Program-made: the position numbers and the translations under genes
Source of the DNA: CAZCVI01 sp964502145
Lineage (GTDB): Bacteria > Acidobacteriota > Aminicenantia > UBA2199
Direction: 5' to 3'
DNA length: 22,191 nucleotides
Assembly: GCA_964502145.1 (NCBI GenBank)
Contig: CAZCVI010000111.1
Location: 1 to 22,191, forward strand
Part shown: in pieces, positions 8,100 through 16,466 of the stretch
Layout of the letters: each line of letters begins with the position of its first letter
How positions within the stretch are numbered: the stretch's first letter is position 1
Notes under the pieces: model-generated
The model's database searches: none
Told to the model about the DNA's origin: nothing
Seen by the model: the letters and a program-made list of their open reading frames with translations, nothing else

Positions 8100-11000
8100 T
8101 TAAAATTTTATTATAATTCCACCCAGTAAGCGGATAAAACTTAAATCAAGATTTCCTCCGACCCGGTGTCCATGTACATTAACATCCAAATTGAGACTGT
8201 TTGTCAGTTCAAACTGCAAACCTACGCCACCCGTAAACCCGGCTGCACTGTTGCCATTTTTCATTTTATAATAGCCACTGCCCGCTTCAATGTAAGGCAC
8301 TATATTCCCCGCGTCAAAGCGATACTGGAGATAGACATTACCGTGGGTTAACGTTAAATATTTGGGTATTAGCGCCGAGTTCTTAAAATTATTGAGTCCC
8401 GCTTCCCAGCGCACTGCCAAATGAGGCGTGAACCGATACGCATAATCCAAACCCAGACAGGTTCCTTTCTTCGCGATATTTTTAAATGTCCCTAACGGCA
8501 CAGCCACACCAGCATGAAAACTCCATTCATGACGCTTAAACGTTTTAACAGGCTCTGTCACTCCCAGCACAATACCCCCGACCATGACATCTACCAGCGG
8601 AACTTTCCCGTCGCGTGATTTTACCTCTTGGACAAAACTGGAATCCTGATTGTCAACGATATCTCCTTGCAACTCGCCATTACGGGAGGCAACAGTAATC
8701 AAACGACTGCTCCCCGGAAACGCGGCATTGCCAAATTTATCAGTGGGAAATATTTTAACCGCATATTTATCTACACTATCTCCTACACGGACTACTTCTA
8801 CAAGACTTTTCGCCCGGTCTACTGGGCCAACATTACACACGGTTGAAAGAATGGTTACCCGTTTAAAGGGTTTCCCTGAATCCAGTCTTCCTTCCGCTAC
8901 AAAAGTCACTTTGTAGACGCCTGCCACCCGTGTTTGATCTGCGGGCAGAATCACAGAGAAACGACCATCTCCCGCTAACTTGTCCGCTGCAACCCCGTTA
9001 TCTTTCATGGTTAAAGCGAGATCGTGAACGGGATAGAGGTTATCGGAACCCACATCTTGTTTAAGAAATTTTTGAAGTTGCGGTGCCAACGTTAATGCCC
9101 GATGATCATCCTTGGCAGGTCGAGTGGTGGAAGCAGAGAATTTGGTAATATACTTGCGTAATGTGGAACTAAAAGCACGCGTAGGAATGTCGACATAAGC
9201 GGTTACTTTAGCACCCGGAATCGGATACCCGCCCGAATAGAGGTCCACATAAAGTGGCAGAGGTTTGCCTGCGGCAAAGTGTTGATCATCCATTGACGCG
9301 CGGATTTGTGCTTCCGCTACATTGGCAAAAACAGCGGCCACATATTTAATATTTCCTTCTCGTGGGGACAGTTGACGCACGCGGAACTCCCAGGTGGTGT
9401 TAGCACCCGGCGCAAAGCGGTATACTTCAAAAGAGTTGGGCGTAGCCACCCTTGCAGTGGGAGGATTTTGGTATGAATTGGGAATCCACTGCGACTCGCC
9501 TTTTTGGCGTCGATCTACTGTAAGCCGGGTTTCATTGTTTCCTAAAGGCCAGGCTGCAGAAACTGTGGCTACTGAGACGGCGTTATCGAAATTAACTTCA
9601 AATTGTGGCCATGGTTCATTGGCCGATGTTTCGCCTTTTTTATCCAGGTAGATCATATCATCCACCATGCCGCGGATCGAATAATATACTTCTGCCAATT
9701 CTAATTCCGTGGCTGCCCCGTACACATATTTGCCGCCTGTTTGTTCTTTGACAGTATTCATAAAATCATAACCCCATCCCGATTCAAGGCCGAAATAGAT
9801 GGAATAAATAGGGATATTATTATCAGCAAAGGTTTTTGCCGCATCAATATTCACGTGGGCCGTATTATTCTCACAAGTATGCGTTGGTGTTTCATGAACA
9901 AAGGGCGGGACATTCTGCAAACCATCACTGAAGAGCACAATAGCTTTTGATGGTGGAATACTTCCTGGAACCAGCGTATTATCAATGCCCGTTTTCGCCC
10001 TCAATAATCCTTGTCCTATCGGAGTACAACCAAATCCATTGTTAGACAGGAGGTTAATTTTATTGGAAGCATCAATCCGTTGCAGTGCGCCGGTAATTTT
10101 GGTCATCTGATATATTTGCGTTGTTTCCACAAGGTTTTCTGTGTGACTCGCATTGTCTGTGCCCGTATACGTGCCATAAAAACCTGTATTGGCAGGATTA
10201 TCCGTGGCGAAACCATACACTCCAAGGTATTGATTATCTTCTATCAGTGTCACAAACAACTGGGCTTTTGCTTTTGCCATGGCCATTTTGGAACCTCTCA
10301 TACTGCCTGAAAGGTCCATGGAAAAAGCAATTTGCGCATCATGTTTGATAGGCGTGAGATCGTAGTAACTGTAAGCGATATTATCCGTCAATAATGAGGG
10401 GTCTTCGCTGCCCCAATTCACCTGTGCTTTCAAGATAAATTTCACCGGGAATTTCACCGTGGGCGGTTGTTTCCAGCACACCGGATAACTCTGGGTATGC
10501 CAATCATTGGGAAACAATACGCCCGGGCCAGTTGGTATTAGCATCGTATAGGTGTCAATCGGAACCCACGGAGCCGCATTATAGGCATCCATGGCAGTCG
10601 TGGCTGGCTTGTAAGAAAAAGAAACCGATGCGGGTCCTGTAGCAGGAGTGTTGGGACATACAATACCGCCACTTGAATTAAGAAACCGCGAGAAGAGCGG
10701 GGTATAGTAACAATATTGACCGGAACTATTCTTATAAAAGAAGAACCGGGGCAGATCATCCGCTGGTGAATCAGTCCAAGTGTAACCTGCACGGATATCC
10801 GGGGACAAGTACGTCGTCGTGTCCCAGGGTGTGATACTCAGATCATGGATGAAATCATTGGTGCAGTATTCACTTAAATCCTCTGGAATAGGAAATGGTG
10901 ACGATGGACCAGTACATTCATCCTGACCATGAATGGGAATAGGTATCAACCATAACAGCAATACCAAACTCATTCCTACAATTAAAAATCGTTGTTTCAT
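8100..11000 (-). CDS. exported von Willebrand factor A protein with a C-terminal outer-membrane beta-barrel
   Basis: With the start at 11000 the protein has 966 residues. A signal peptide covers about 1-25 (cleavage near IHG-Q). A von Willebrand factor A domain spans about 220-445, with an intact metal site: DLSGS at 229-233, Thr326 in GCTPIG, and FSDG at 357-360. Residues about 460-560 form a beta-rich domain often found after such domains, and about 578-725 resembles the CLCA-type extension (GYPIPGAKVTAYVD; LAGDGRFSVILP). A filamin-like stretch covers 735-810. Residues 820-966 alternate as a small eight-strand OmpA/OmpX-like barrel ending in phenylalanine. The start eight codons downstream of the longest frame is preferred because AGGAGG lies inside the longer reading and 8 bases before this ATG. 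Fusion of this domain set to a barrel anchor is unusual. Confidence 0.82.
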   Translation of the reverse strand: MKQRFLIVGMSLVLLLWLIPIPIHGQDECTGPSSPFPIPEDLSEYCTNDFIHDLSITPWDTTTYLSPDIRAGYTWTDSPADDLPRFFFYKNSSGQYCYYTPLFSRFLNSSGGIVCPNTPATGPASVSFSYKPATTAMDAYNAAPWVPIDTYTMLIPTGPGVLFPNDWHTQSYPVCWKQPPTVKFPVKFILKAQVNWGSEDPSLLTDNIAYSYYDLTPIKHDAQIAFSMDLSGSMRGSKMAMAKAKAQLFVTLIEDNQYLGVYGFATDNPANTGFYGTYTGTDNASHTENLVETTQIYQMTKITGALQRIDASNKINLLSNNGFGCTPIGQGLLRAKTGIDNTLVPGSIPPSKAIVLFSDGLQNVPPFVHETPTHTCENNTAHVNIDAAKTFADNNIPIYSIYFGLESGWGYDFMNTVKEQTGGKYVYGAATELELAEVYYSIRGMVDDMIYLDKKGETSANEPWPQFEVNFDNAVSVATVSAAWPLGNNETRLTVDRRQKGESQWIPNSYQNPPTARVATPNSFEVYRFAPGANTTWEFRVRQLSPREGNIKYVAAVFANVAEAQIRASMDDQHFAAGKPLPLYVDLYSGGYPIPGAKVTAYVDIPTRAFSSTLRKYITKFSASTTRPAKDDHRALTLAPQLQKFLKQDVGSDNLYPVHDLALTMKDNGVAADKLAGDGRFSVILPADQTRVAGVYKVTFVAEGRLDSGKPFKRVTILSTVCNVGPVDRAKSLVEVVRVGDSVDKYAVKIFPTDKFGNAAFPGSSRLITVASRNGELQGDIVDNQDSSFVQEVKSRDGKVPLVDVMVGGIVLGVTEPVKTFKRHEWSFHAGVAVPLGTFKNIAKKGTCLGLDYAYRFTPHLAVRWEAGLNNFKNSALIPKYLTLTHGNVYLQYRFDAGNIVPYIEAGSGYYKMKNGNSAAGFTGGVGLQFELTNSLNLDVNVHGHRVGGNLDLSFIRLLGGIIIKF

Positions 11001-11071
11001 CTTATTTTCCTCCTTTTCATTCATTATTCATTTTAATGACATATATATATTAATATAAACAAAAAAAGGAG

Positions 11072-11101
11072 ATTATAACTGATGTTGCAAAATAGGATCA
11101 A
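11072..11101 (-). promoter_or_regulatory. candidate promoter of the von Willebrand factor A operon
   Basis: On the minus strand TTGATC (11101-11096) is followed after 18 bases by a perfect TATAAT (11077-11072). It would give a leader of about 65 bases containing an AT-repeat tract (11039-11050) before the AGGAGG site. Confidence 0.45.
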
Positions 11102-11122
11102 AATCGTTCCAAATTTTTTTGC

Positions 11123-11152
11123 TTGCCTAAATAGCCCCTTCTGCGATAAAAT
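11123..11152 (+). promoter_or_regulatory. candidate promoter of the alpha/beta hydrolase gene
   Basis: TTGCCT at 11123-11128 and TAAAAT at 11147-11152 are 18 bases apart, roughly 60 bases before the ATG at 11213. The leader carries a direct repeat, GTAAAAACAAAGG twice at about 11179-11204, whose second copy overlaps the ribosome-binding AGGAGG. Confidence 0.35.
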
Positions 11153-11212
11153 AAACTCTTTGTTTTTTTATTAAAACTGTAAAAACAAAGGTAAAAACAA
11201 AGGAGGAGTAAA

Positions 11213-12418
11213 ATGAAGCAAGTGATTGTATTCGTTGTTTTGGTTTTTTGTATGATTTTTTCCCTCTCTGCCACCACGTATAAAGTTGTGAGTCAGACCG
11301 CAGAGATCAATGAAACCCTTGGCTTAGGCAAATACCAAACCGTCGTGCAAGCCGGACACAATGAATTGAACCGTTTCACCCTGCACCGGGTAGTGAAACT
11401 GGACAAACATCTTAAACCCTTGCCTGTTAGCCGGTTAAAAGGTGCATTTATGCTTTTGCCTGGAGGCGGTTCCAATTTTGATATATATATGTTGGGACCA
11501 GACGGTTCATCTTTGGCTACTTTTCTCGCGCTCAAAGGAATTGATGTGTACGGCTACTCCCCACGCAGCAACGGAATAGTTTCCGGTTATTGCGACAGCC
11601 ATGATTGTTCCCCTATGGCCAACTGGGGCATTGCCACCTATTTAGAAGACATCGAGTATTTGCGCAAACAGATTGCCCGCGTGCATTTTTCTCGCCCTGT
11701 CGTCGGTGGACTTTCCCTGGGTGCTATATTAAGCATCGCCGCAGTCAACGAGAAACCTAACGCCTATGCCGGTGCTGTGTTCTGGGATGGTACTCTCTAT
11801 TATAACTCGCCCATCCAAGAAATGTTTACCGAAACGTGTGCTGGCTTTCAATCCTTATTGGAAAGCGGGCAGTATTATGATAATCAGTCCTATACTTTTT
11901 TAAAAGCCACTACCAGCTTGTATCGTTTTGATCCCGAAGGTGCCAGTCCTTTTGCGCCTGGGTTCAGCAACCGCGAATTTTACCTCTATATGCTTACCAC
12001 GCCCAATGATCCCCCAGTTGCCGAAGCCCCCGGTTATACCTATGCCGCAGGCAATATGAGCGAAGGACTTTTTTATGTTGATGAGGATTTGCTGTTTCGA
12101 TTTGCCATGCAAATGAACGATTATGAACCCATTGCCCTGATACGCGATTATATTTGTGGGTTTGCCGGGGCAAGAACCTTCACCAATAAGCTCGCAAAAT
12201 TTAAAGCCCCCATTTTTTCCTTGCAAGCCGGCTTAGGTTTTGGCGTTTATGCCGAGGACAACCTCGCCTTCTTTAAGAATGCCGATATTACCCGGCTTCT
12301 GTTACCTAACTTCGGACATGCCGATATCGGCGCTCCTAAAAATTATGAGAACATCATCTGTAAACCCATCTGGTACTGGCTGAAAGATAATATCCTGCCA
12401 GTGTGGGAACGAGAATAA
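11213..12418 (+). CDS. exported alpha/beta-hydrolase
   Basis: The 401-residue protein has a signal peptide (about 1-20, cleavage after LSA). The core has the alpha/beta-hydrolase layout: a glycine-rich oxyanion segment LLPGGGSNF (81-89), the nucleophile elbow GGLSLGA with Ser168 (165-171), and a C-terminal His369 in NFGHADI. The catalytic acid is not certain. A long helical insertion (about 200-300) separates the elbow from the C-terminal part and probably forms a lid. The substrate is unknown; an ester or peptide outside the inner membrane is the general expectation. A strong AGGAGG precedes the ATG. The gene is divergent from the von Willebrand factor A operon and followed by a palindromic repeat. 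Confidence 0.82.
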   Translation: MKQVIVFVVLVFCMIFSLSATTYKVVSQTAEINETLGLGKYQTVVQAGHNELNRFTLHRVVKLDKHLKPLPVSRLKGAFMLLPGGGSNFDIYMLGPDGSSLATFLALKGIDVYGYSPRSNGIVSGYCDSHDCSPMANWGIATYLEDIEYLRKQIARVHFSRPVVGGLSLGAILSIAAVNEKPNAYAGAVFWDGTLYYNSPIQEMFTETCAGFQSLLESGQYYDNQSYTFLKATTSLYRFDPEGASPFAPGFSNREFYLYMLTTPNDPPVAEAPGYTYAAGNMSEGLFYVDEDLLFRFAMQMNDYEPIALIRDYICGFAGARTFTNKLAKFKAPIFSLQAGLGFGVYAEDNLAFFKNADITRLLLPNFGHADIGAPKNYENIICKPIWYWLKDNILPVWERE

Positions 12419-12439
12419 AAGATAAAAGAAAAAAGAAAA

Positions 12440-12500
12440 CCACAGATTACGCAGATTAAAAGGATTACTTGGATTAAAAGAAAATTTGCGTAATCTGTGG
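12440..12500. repeat. palindrome with CCACAGATTACGCAGATT arms
   Basis: The left arm 12440-12457 and right arm 12483-12500 (AATTTGCGTAATCTGTGG) match in 17 of 18 positions as an inverted repeat with a 25-base loop. The loop carries further degenerate GATTA/GGATTA repeats. From memory, CCACAGATTACACAGATT-type palindromes are scattered between genes in several candidate phyla and Bacteroidetes; I cannot check this here. It lies 22 bases after the hydrolase stop. Confidence 0.75.
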
Positions 12501-12596
12501 GTGTTGTAGACACGATTTCCCTTCGCATTAAATAAGACGTCGGCCACTTTATCGTAGATTCTTACTGGTTAAAAACGGAATAGATACTTTTTTCCT

Positions 12597-12625
12597 TTGA
12601 CTTTTACCGGAGGGTCATTTATAAT
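12597..12625 (+). promoter_or_regulatory. sigma70-type promoter of the nucleotide-salvage operon
   Basis: TTGACT at 12597-12602 and a perfect TATAAT at 12620-12625, exactly 17 bases apart, make one of the best promoter matches in the window. Transcription would start near 12632, about 43 bases before the first ATG, and reads into at least four closely spaced genes up to 16348. Confidence 0.7.
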
Positions 12626-12674
12626 AATAGACTGTGTCAGAACAGAAACATCAGACTGAGTTAAAGGATAATTC

Positions 12675-12944
12675 ATGAATATCACGATCAATGGTACCGA
12701 AGTTGAGGTTTTTGTGGGCGCCCGGGTTAAAGACGCGCTCTTAAAATATTCACGACAAGCCGAACAGGCTACACGGGAAGGGGAAAAAAGAGTTACGGAC
12801 GCCAGAGGCAATACACTGGACCTGGAAGGCGCTTTATCTGAAAACCAACAATTACTGATCCAAAACGTCGCGCACCAAAACCACCCAAAAATCAAGCATA
12901 ACAAGCTTAAAAAGAACACCAAGAACAATGGAGGCAGTTTATGA
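12675..12944 (+). CDS. small protein, possible beta-grasp fold
   Basis: This 89-residue protein is the first gene of the salvage operon. AAGGA lies six bases upstream of its ATG, and its TGA overlaps the ATG of the 5'-nucleotidase in an ATGA arrangement, so it is almost certainly translated and coupled. Residues 1-65 (MNITINGTEVEVFVGARVKDAL, then DARGNTLDLEGALSENQQLLI) have the beta-hairpin, helix, beta pattern of small beta-grasp proteins such as ThiS/MoaD or SLBB-like domains. No cysteines, signal peptide or metal ligands are seen, so a ferredoxin is excluded. The tail after residue 68 is basic (KHNKLKKNTKN) and could bind nucleic acid or membrane. I do not recognise a named family. Confidence 0.7.
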   Translation: MNITINGTEVEVFVGARVKDALLKYSRQAEQATREGEKRVTDARGNTLDLEGALSENQQLLIQNVAHQNHPKIKHNKLKKNTKNNGGSL

Positions 12945-15070
12945 GCACTCAAAAAATAAATAAACGGTTGGGTTTTATTGGCATTTTTTTACTCCTGATT
13001 GCGGTGACACTCTCTTTCACTGCCAATGGTCCATTCTTCCTGGCAGCCCAAGATTCTCCCGCTACTTCTCCCGCAGATGAAACCCGGATCATTATCTTTC
13101 ATTATAACGACGCCCACGCCAAAATCGAAAGCCTGCCGAAAATAGCTTGGTATGTCGCCGAAGAACGGAAAAAGAATGAACATGTTTTCTTCTTGAACGG
13201 CGGCGATAATTTCAGCGGTAACCCCGTGGTGGACATGGCTGAACCAAAAGGCGAACCAGTGCGTTTACTCATGAACATGATGGCCCTGGATGTACTGACT
13301 CTGGGTAACCACGAATTCGATTACGGACAACAAGTACTGAACAACTTCATGCGCCAAGCAAACTACGCCATCATCTGCGCCAATGTTAAAATGAATACCG
13401 ACGCGTTACCGCAACCCGACCCTTTTAAAATCCTAACCACAAAAAACGGTATAAAAATCGCCGTGCTCGGAGTGGTTGAAGTATCCAGAGAGACAGGTAT
13501 CCCCAGCAGTCACCCGCAAAACCTGAAAGGACTAATTTTCTCCGACCCGATAGAAACCGCCAAAACGTTCCGCTCTTTACGCAAAGATAATCAGGTGTTT
13601 GTGTTGCTTTCCCATATGGGCATGGAAGACGATGTCGTGTTGTCAAACCAGATGGGCGAACTCGACCTCATTGTCGGCGGTCATAGCCACACCACAATTT
13701 TAGAACCCAAAACATACAACGGCGTATTAATCACACAAGCTGGCGGCCAAGGACAATTTCTGGGACGCATTGAACTGATAGTTAAAAACGGTAAGGTCAT
13801 TCAAAAAAGCGGTTCACTGATCGAAGTAAAAACCATTAAAGAAGGCATTCCCGAAATGGAAAAAATGGTAGCCACATTCAATGATAATCCTGTGCTTGAT
13901 TCCGTCGTGGGCACCTTGTCCCGTTCTTTGTACGGCAACTACGAACTGGGCCACCTAGTCACTGACAGTATCAGAATCTCCCATCACTTGGATATCGCGT
14001 TTCACAATTCCGGTGGTATCCGAGCTTCCAAGCTCGGTAAAAAAGTCACTGTCAAAGATATCTATACACTCAATCCCTTTGGAAACCGCGTGATCTGTAT
14101 TAAAATGACACCCGAGGAAATCCGCTCGCTACTCCGCTCCGATTTTGAACGCTATAAAACCCTGGATATTAAAATATCCGGTATCAGTTATACGGTTAAA
14201 TATACCCCGGACTTCAAAGTGACAGATATTGATATCCGCGACCTAAACGGGAAACGACTGGATGAAACAAAAACATATCTGGTAGGCATGAATGATTATA
14301 TGACTCTGACCTACAAATTCGACCACCAGGATCCAGGCAAATCGCTCGAAGTGACACTCGCCCAAACAGTGATGGATTATCTAAAAATACAAACAGATGC
14401 CTGTGTCGGCGTGGGCAAAGTTAGAGCTTACGCGATAATGGTGCCCACCCCCAGTTTGATAGAGATCGGTAAAACAAAGGTCGAAATATCAGCCGGAGAT
14501 GAGACGGATATGTGTTCCACCACAGCGGGGAACCTCATTGCAGATGCGATTCGTATTAGCTGCCGTGCTGACATCGCGTTTTATCCCCATCGGGCCCAAC
14601 AAATAGGTGCGTTTGTTCCCGGCCCCGGCCCACTTTACCGGGAGAATATTATGGCACTCTACCCCTTTGCCAATAAAAACAAGGTGATCACCGTTTTTAT
14701 TAAAGGCGAAGCGATACAACCTTTCCTTTTAGAACGATGCCGCTTGACCCATGGCATAGATTTACAAGTGTCCGGTTTGAAATATTCGATTAAACTCGAT
14801 AACCAGGGGAAAGTAGTCGCTGTAGATTGCGTTCTCCCCAATGGAAAAAAGCTGTTGGCTAAAACCATCTATTCCGTGGCGTTTAATGATTTTGAACTCA
14901 CCAAACATTACAATCTCGATAAGGTAATTATTCGGTCAGTCACGAGCACGGAAACAGTCGCACAAATTCTGCTCGATTATATTAAGAGCAAAGGCACTAT
15001 CACCGCTTCCATTAAAGAACAACGTGTAAAAATAATCCGGGACAATAAACCCCGGACAAAAGGTGAATAA
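12941..15070 (+). CDS. exported 5'-nucleotidase / UDP-sugar hydrolase with duplicated C-terminal domain
   Basis: The 709-residue protein has an N-terminal signal or anchor (hydrophobic 11-27, possible cleavage near LAA-Q). The metallophosphatase domain has all expected metal-ligand motifs: NDAH (56-59), GGDN (87-90), GNHEFDYG (122-129), SHMG (224-227) and GGHSHT (246-251). The first 5'-nucleotidase C-terminal domain (about 320-490) carries the substrate motif NSGGIR (356-361) and LNPFGN (377-382). A second copy follows (about 508-695): STTAGNLIADAIR and LYPFANKN are kept, but the NSGGIR site has become YPHRAQQIG, so this copy is probably structural or binds something else. UshA-type enzymes have one such domain and about 550 residues. 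The enzyme would release nucleosides outside the inner membrane. It overlaps the small gene upstream and is three bases from thymidine kinase. Confidence 0.92.
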   Translation: MSTQKINKRLGFIGIFLLLIAVTLSFTANGPFFLAAQDSPATSPADETRIIIFHYNDAHAKIESLPKIAWYVAEERKKNEHVFFLNGGDNFSGNPVVDMAEPKGEPVRLLMNMMALDVLTLGNHEFDYGQQVLNNFMRQANYAIICANVKMNTDALPQPDPFKILTTKNGIKIAVLGVVEVSRETGIPSSHPQNLKGLIFSDPIETAKTFRSLRKDNQVFVLLSHMGMEDDVVLSNQMGELDLIVGGHSHTTILEPKTYNGVLITQAGGQGQFLGRIELIVKNGKVIQKSGSLIEVKTIKEGIPEMEKMVATFNDNPVLDSVVGTLSRSLYGNYELGHLVTDSIRISHHLDIAFHNSGGIRASKLGKKVTVKDIYTLNPFGNRVICIKMTPEEIRSLLRSDFERYKTLDIKISGISYTVKYTPDFKVTDIDIRDLNGKRLDETKTYLVGMNDYMTLTYKFDHQDPGKSLEVTLAQTVMDYLKIQTDACVGVGKVRAYAIMVPTPSLIEIGKTKVEISAGDETDMCSTTAGNLIADAIRISCRADIAFYPHRAQQIGAFVPGPGPLYRENIMALYPFANKNKVITVFIKGEAIQPFLLERCRLTHGIDLQVSGLKYSIKLDNQGKVVAVDCVLPNGKKLLAKTIYSVAFNDFELTKHYNLDKVIIRSVTSTETVAQILLDYIKSKGTITASIKEQRVKIIRDNKPRTKGE

Positions 15071-15073
15071 TAA

Positions 15074-15643
15074 ATGGCACAACTTTATTTTAGATACTCA
15101 ACTATGAATGCAGGAAAATCCACAGAGATTTTAAAGATCGCGCACAATTACGAGGAACAAAACAAGCATGCGTTGTTATTAACCCCTGCCATTGATGACC
15201 GATATGGCAAAGGTAAGATCACCTCGCGCATGGGCTTTCAAAAGGAAGCCATTATCTGCGACTCCCGGATCGATATGTATGCCATTATAGCGGATGCCCA
15301 TCCCGATTGCGTGCTCGTTGATGAAGGACAATTTTTAACACGCCAACAGGTCATCACCTTGACCCATGTCGTTGATAAATTGCATATCCCTGTGATCGTG
15401 TACGGTTTGAAGAACGATTACCGCAATCGCTTATTCGAAGGTAGCGAGGCATTGCTCCTTTTTGCCGATAAGATTGAGGAGATCAAAGCCGTATGCTGGC
15501 ACTGTCCCAAAAAAGCCACCATGCTCATCAAATACAAGGACGGTCACCCCGTGAACGAGGGCGCACAAATTGAAATCGGCGGCAATGACAAGTATGTCTC
15601 CGTATGCAGGAAATGTTATTCCGCGCGTTTAGAGTTAAAATAA
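15074..15643 (+). CDS. tdk: thymidine kinase
   Basis: The 189-residue protein is a type II (TK1-like) thymidine kinase, which phosphorylates thymidine and deoxyuridine with ATP in the cytoplasm. It has the P-loop MNAGKST (11-17), the Walker B/active-site stretch LVDEGQF (81-87), and a four-cysteine zinc site from CWHC (141-144) and CRKC (178-181). The lasso loop follows with YVSVCRKCY. Length fits the family. The ATG is three bases after the 5'-nucleotidase stop, and its ribosome-binding AGGTG (15061-15065) lies inside the end of that gene, so the two are translationally linked. Confidence 0.96.
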   Translation: MAQLYFRYSTMNAGKSTEILKIAHNYEEQNKHALLLTPAIDDRYGKGKITSRMGFQKEAIICDSRIDMYAIIADAHPDCVLVDEGQFLTRQQVITLTHVVDKLHIPVIVYGLKNDYRNRLFEGSEALLLFADKIEEIKAVCWHCPKKATMLIKYKDGHPVNEGAQIEIGGNDKYVSVCRKCYSARLELK

Positions 15644-15691
15644 CCCTTCCAGCAGTGAATACGTGATACTTTTAGCAAAAGGTGAACCATT

Positions 15692-16348
15692 TTGAACATG
15701 ATAAACCACAAACCATTTATTATTGGCGTAGCCGGTGGTAGCGGCTCAGGCAAAACCACCATTACCAACGAGATCATCAAAGAACTGGGCAATATCCACG
15801 TCGTCGTGATTCCCCACGACAGTTATTATAAAGCCAATGCCCACCTCGAATTCTGGGAACGCGAAAAGATCAACTACGATCATCCCGATTCACTCGAAAC
15901 AGAGTTACTGGTCCATCATCTACAAGAACTGTGCGCGGGCCGCGAAATTGAAATGCCCCTCTACGATTTCACCACCCATTCCCGACGTAAAGTGGGTGTT
16001 GTTGTCAAACCTGCCCCAGTGATTATCGTGGATGGTATTTTAATCTTTTTAGAGGAATCATTGCGGGATATGATGGATGTACGTATCTTTGTGAACACCG
16101 ATAGTGACCTCCGCTTCATCCGCCGATTAAAACGCGATATGAAAGAACGGAAACGCAGCATGGATTCGGTGATCAACCAGTATCTCGAAACAGTTAAACC
16201 CATGCATATCGCATTTGTGCAACCCAGTCGCCGGTACGCCGACATCATCATCCCCGAAGGACACAGCGCCGTTTCCACCGGTATCCTTTCCCATATGATC
16301 CGCCAATCCATTTCCGAACGCCGCATCCCCGGACAGAACAGCGAGTAA
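15692..16348 (+). CDS. udk: uridine kinase
   Basis: The 218-residue protein matches uridine/cytidine kinase, which makes UMP or CMP from the nucleoside. Motifs are Walker A GGSGSGKTT (15-23), DSYY (43-46), NYDHPD (61-66), PLYDF (89-93), VDGILIF (113-119; most relatives have EGIL) and the arginine-rich lid RRLKRDMKERKRS (144-156). A TTG at 15692 is taken as the start because AGGTG (15680-15684) is seven bases upstream; an ATG two codons later is the alternative. It is 48 bases from thymidine kinase and is the last gene before the inserted ATPase-nuclease. No hairpin terminator is seen after it. Confidence 0.95.
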   Translation: MNMINHKPFIIGVAGGSGSGKTTITNEIIKELGNIHVVVIPHDSYYKANAHLEFWEREKINYDHPDSLETELLVHHLQELCAGREIEMPLYDFTTHSRRKVGVVVKPAPVIIVDGILIFLEESLRDMMDVRIFVNTDSDLRFIRRLKRDMKERKRSMDSVINQYLETVKPMHIAFVQPSRRYADIIIPEGHSAVSTGILSHMIRQSISERRIPGQNSE

Positions 16349-16419
16349 AGATGAATTGTTAAGAAAATATAATTTCCTTGTCTTTTCCATGTCTTTTCTT
16401 TGTCTGTTCCTGCCATTTA

Positions 16420-16448
16420 TTGCCACTCCTTTTTGCATATGGTATAAT
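16420..16448 (+). promoter_or_regulatory. sigma70-type promoter of the third ATPase-nuclease gene
   Basis: TTGCCA at 16420-16425 and TATAAT at 16443-16448 are exactly 17 bases apart, the same boxes and spacing as at 165-193. Downstream, ACAGGT-AAAACA before the ATG is also shared with the first copy. The start point would be near 16455, leaving a leader of about 12 bases. Confidence 0.75.
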
Positions 16449-16466
16449 AAACACAGGTAAAAACAA

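Noticed and set aside
11001..11024. Upstream ATG of the von Willebrand factor A gene
   Set aside because: The extra eight codons contain the AGGAGG site that serves the ATG at 11000, and the signal peptide begins properly at that later start.
12675..12944. C-terminal Gly-Gly of the small beta-grasp-like protein as a ubiquitin/ThiS-type conjugation tail
   Set aside because: The Gly-Gly is followed by Ser-Leu, the codons are simply the GGAGG ribosome site of the next gene, and a disordered basic tail separates it from the fold.
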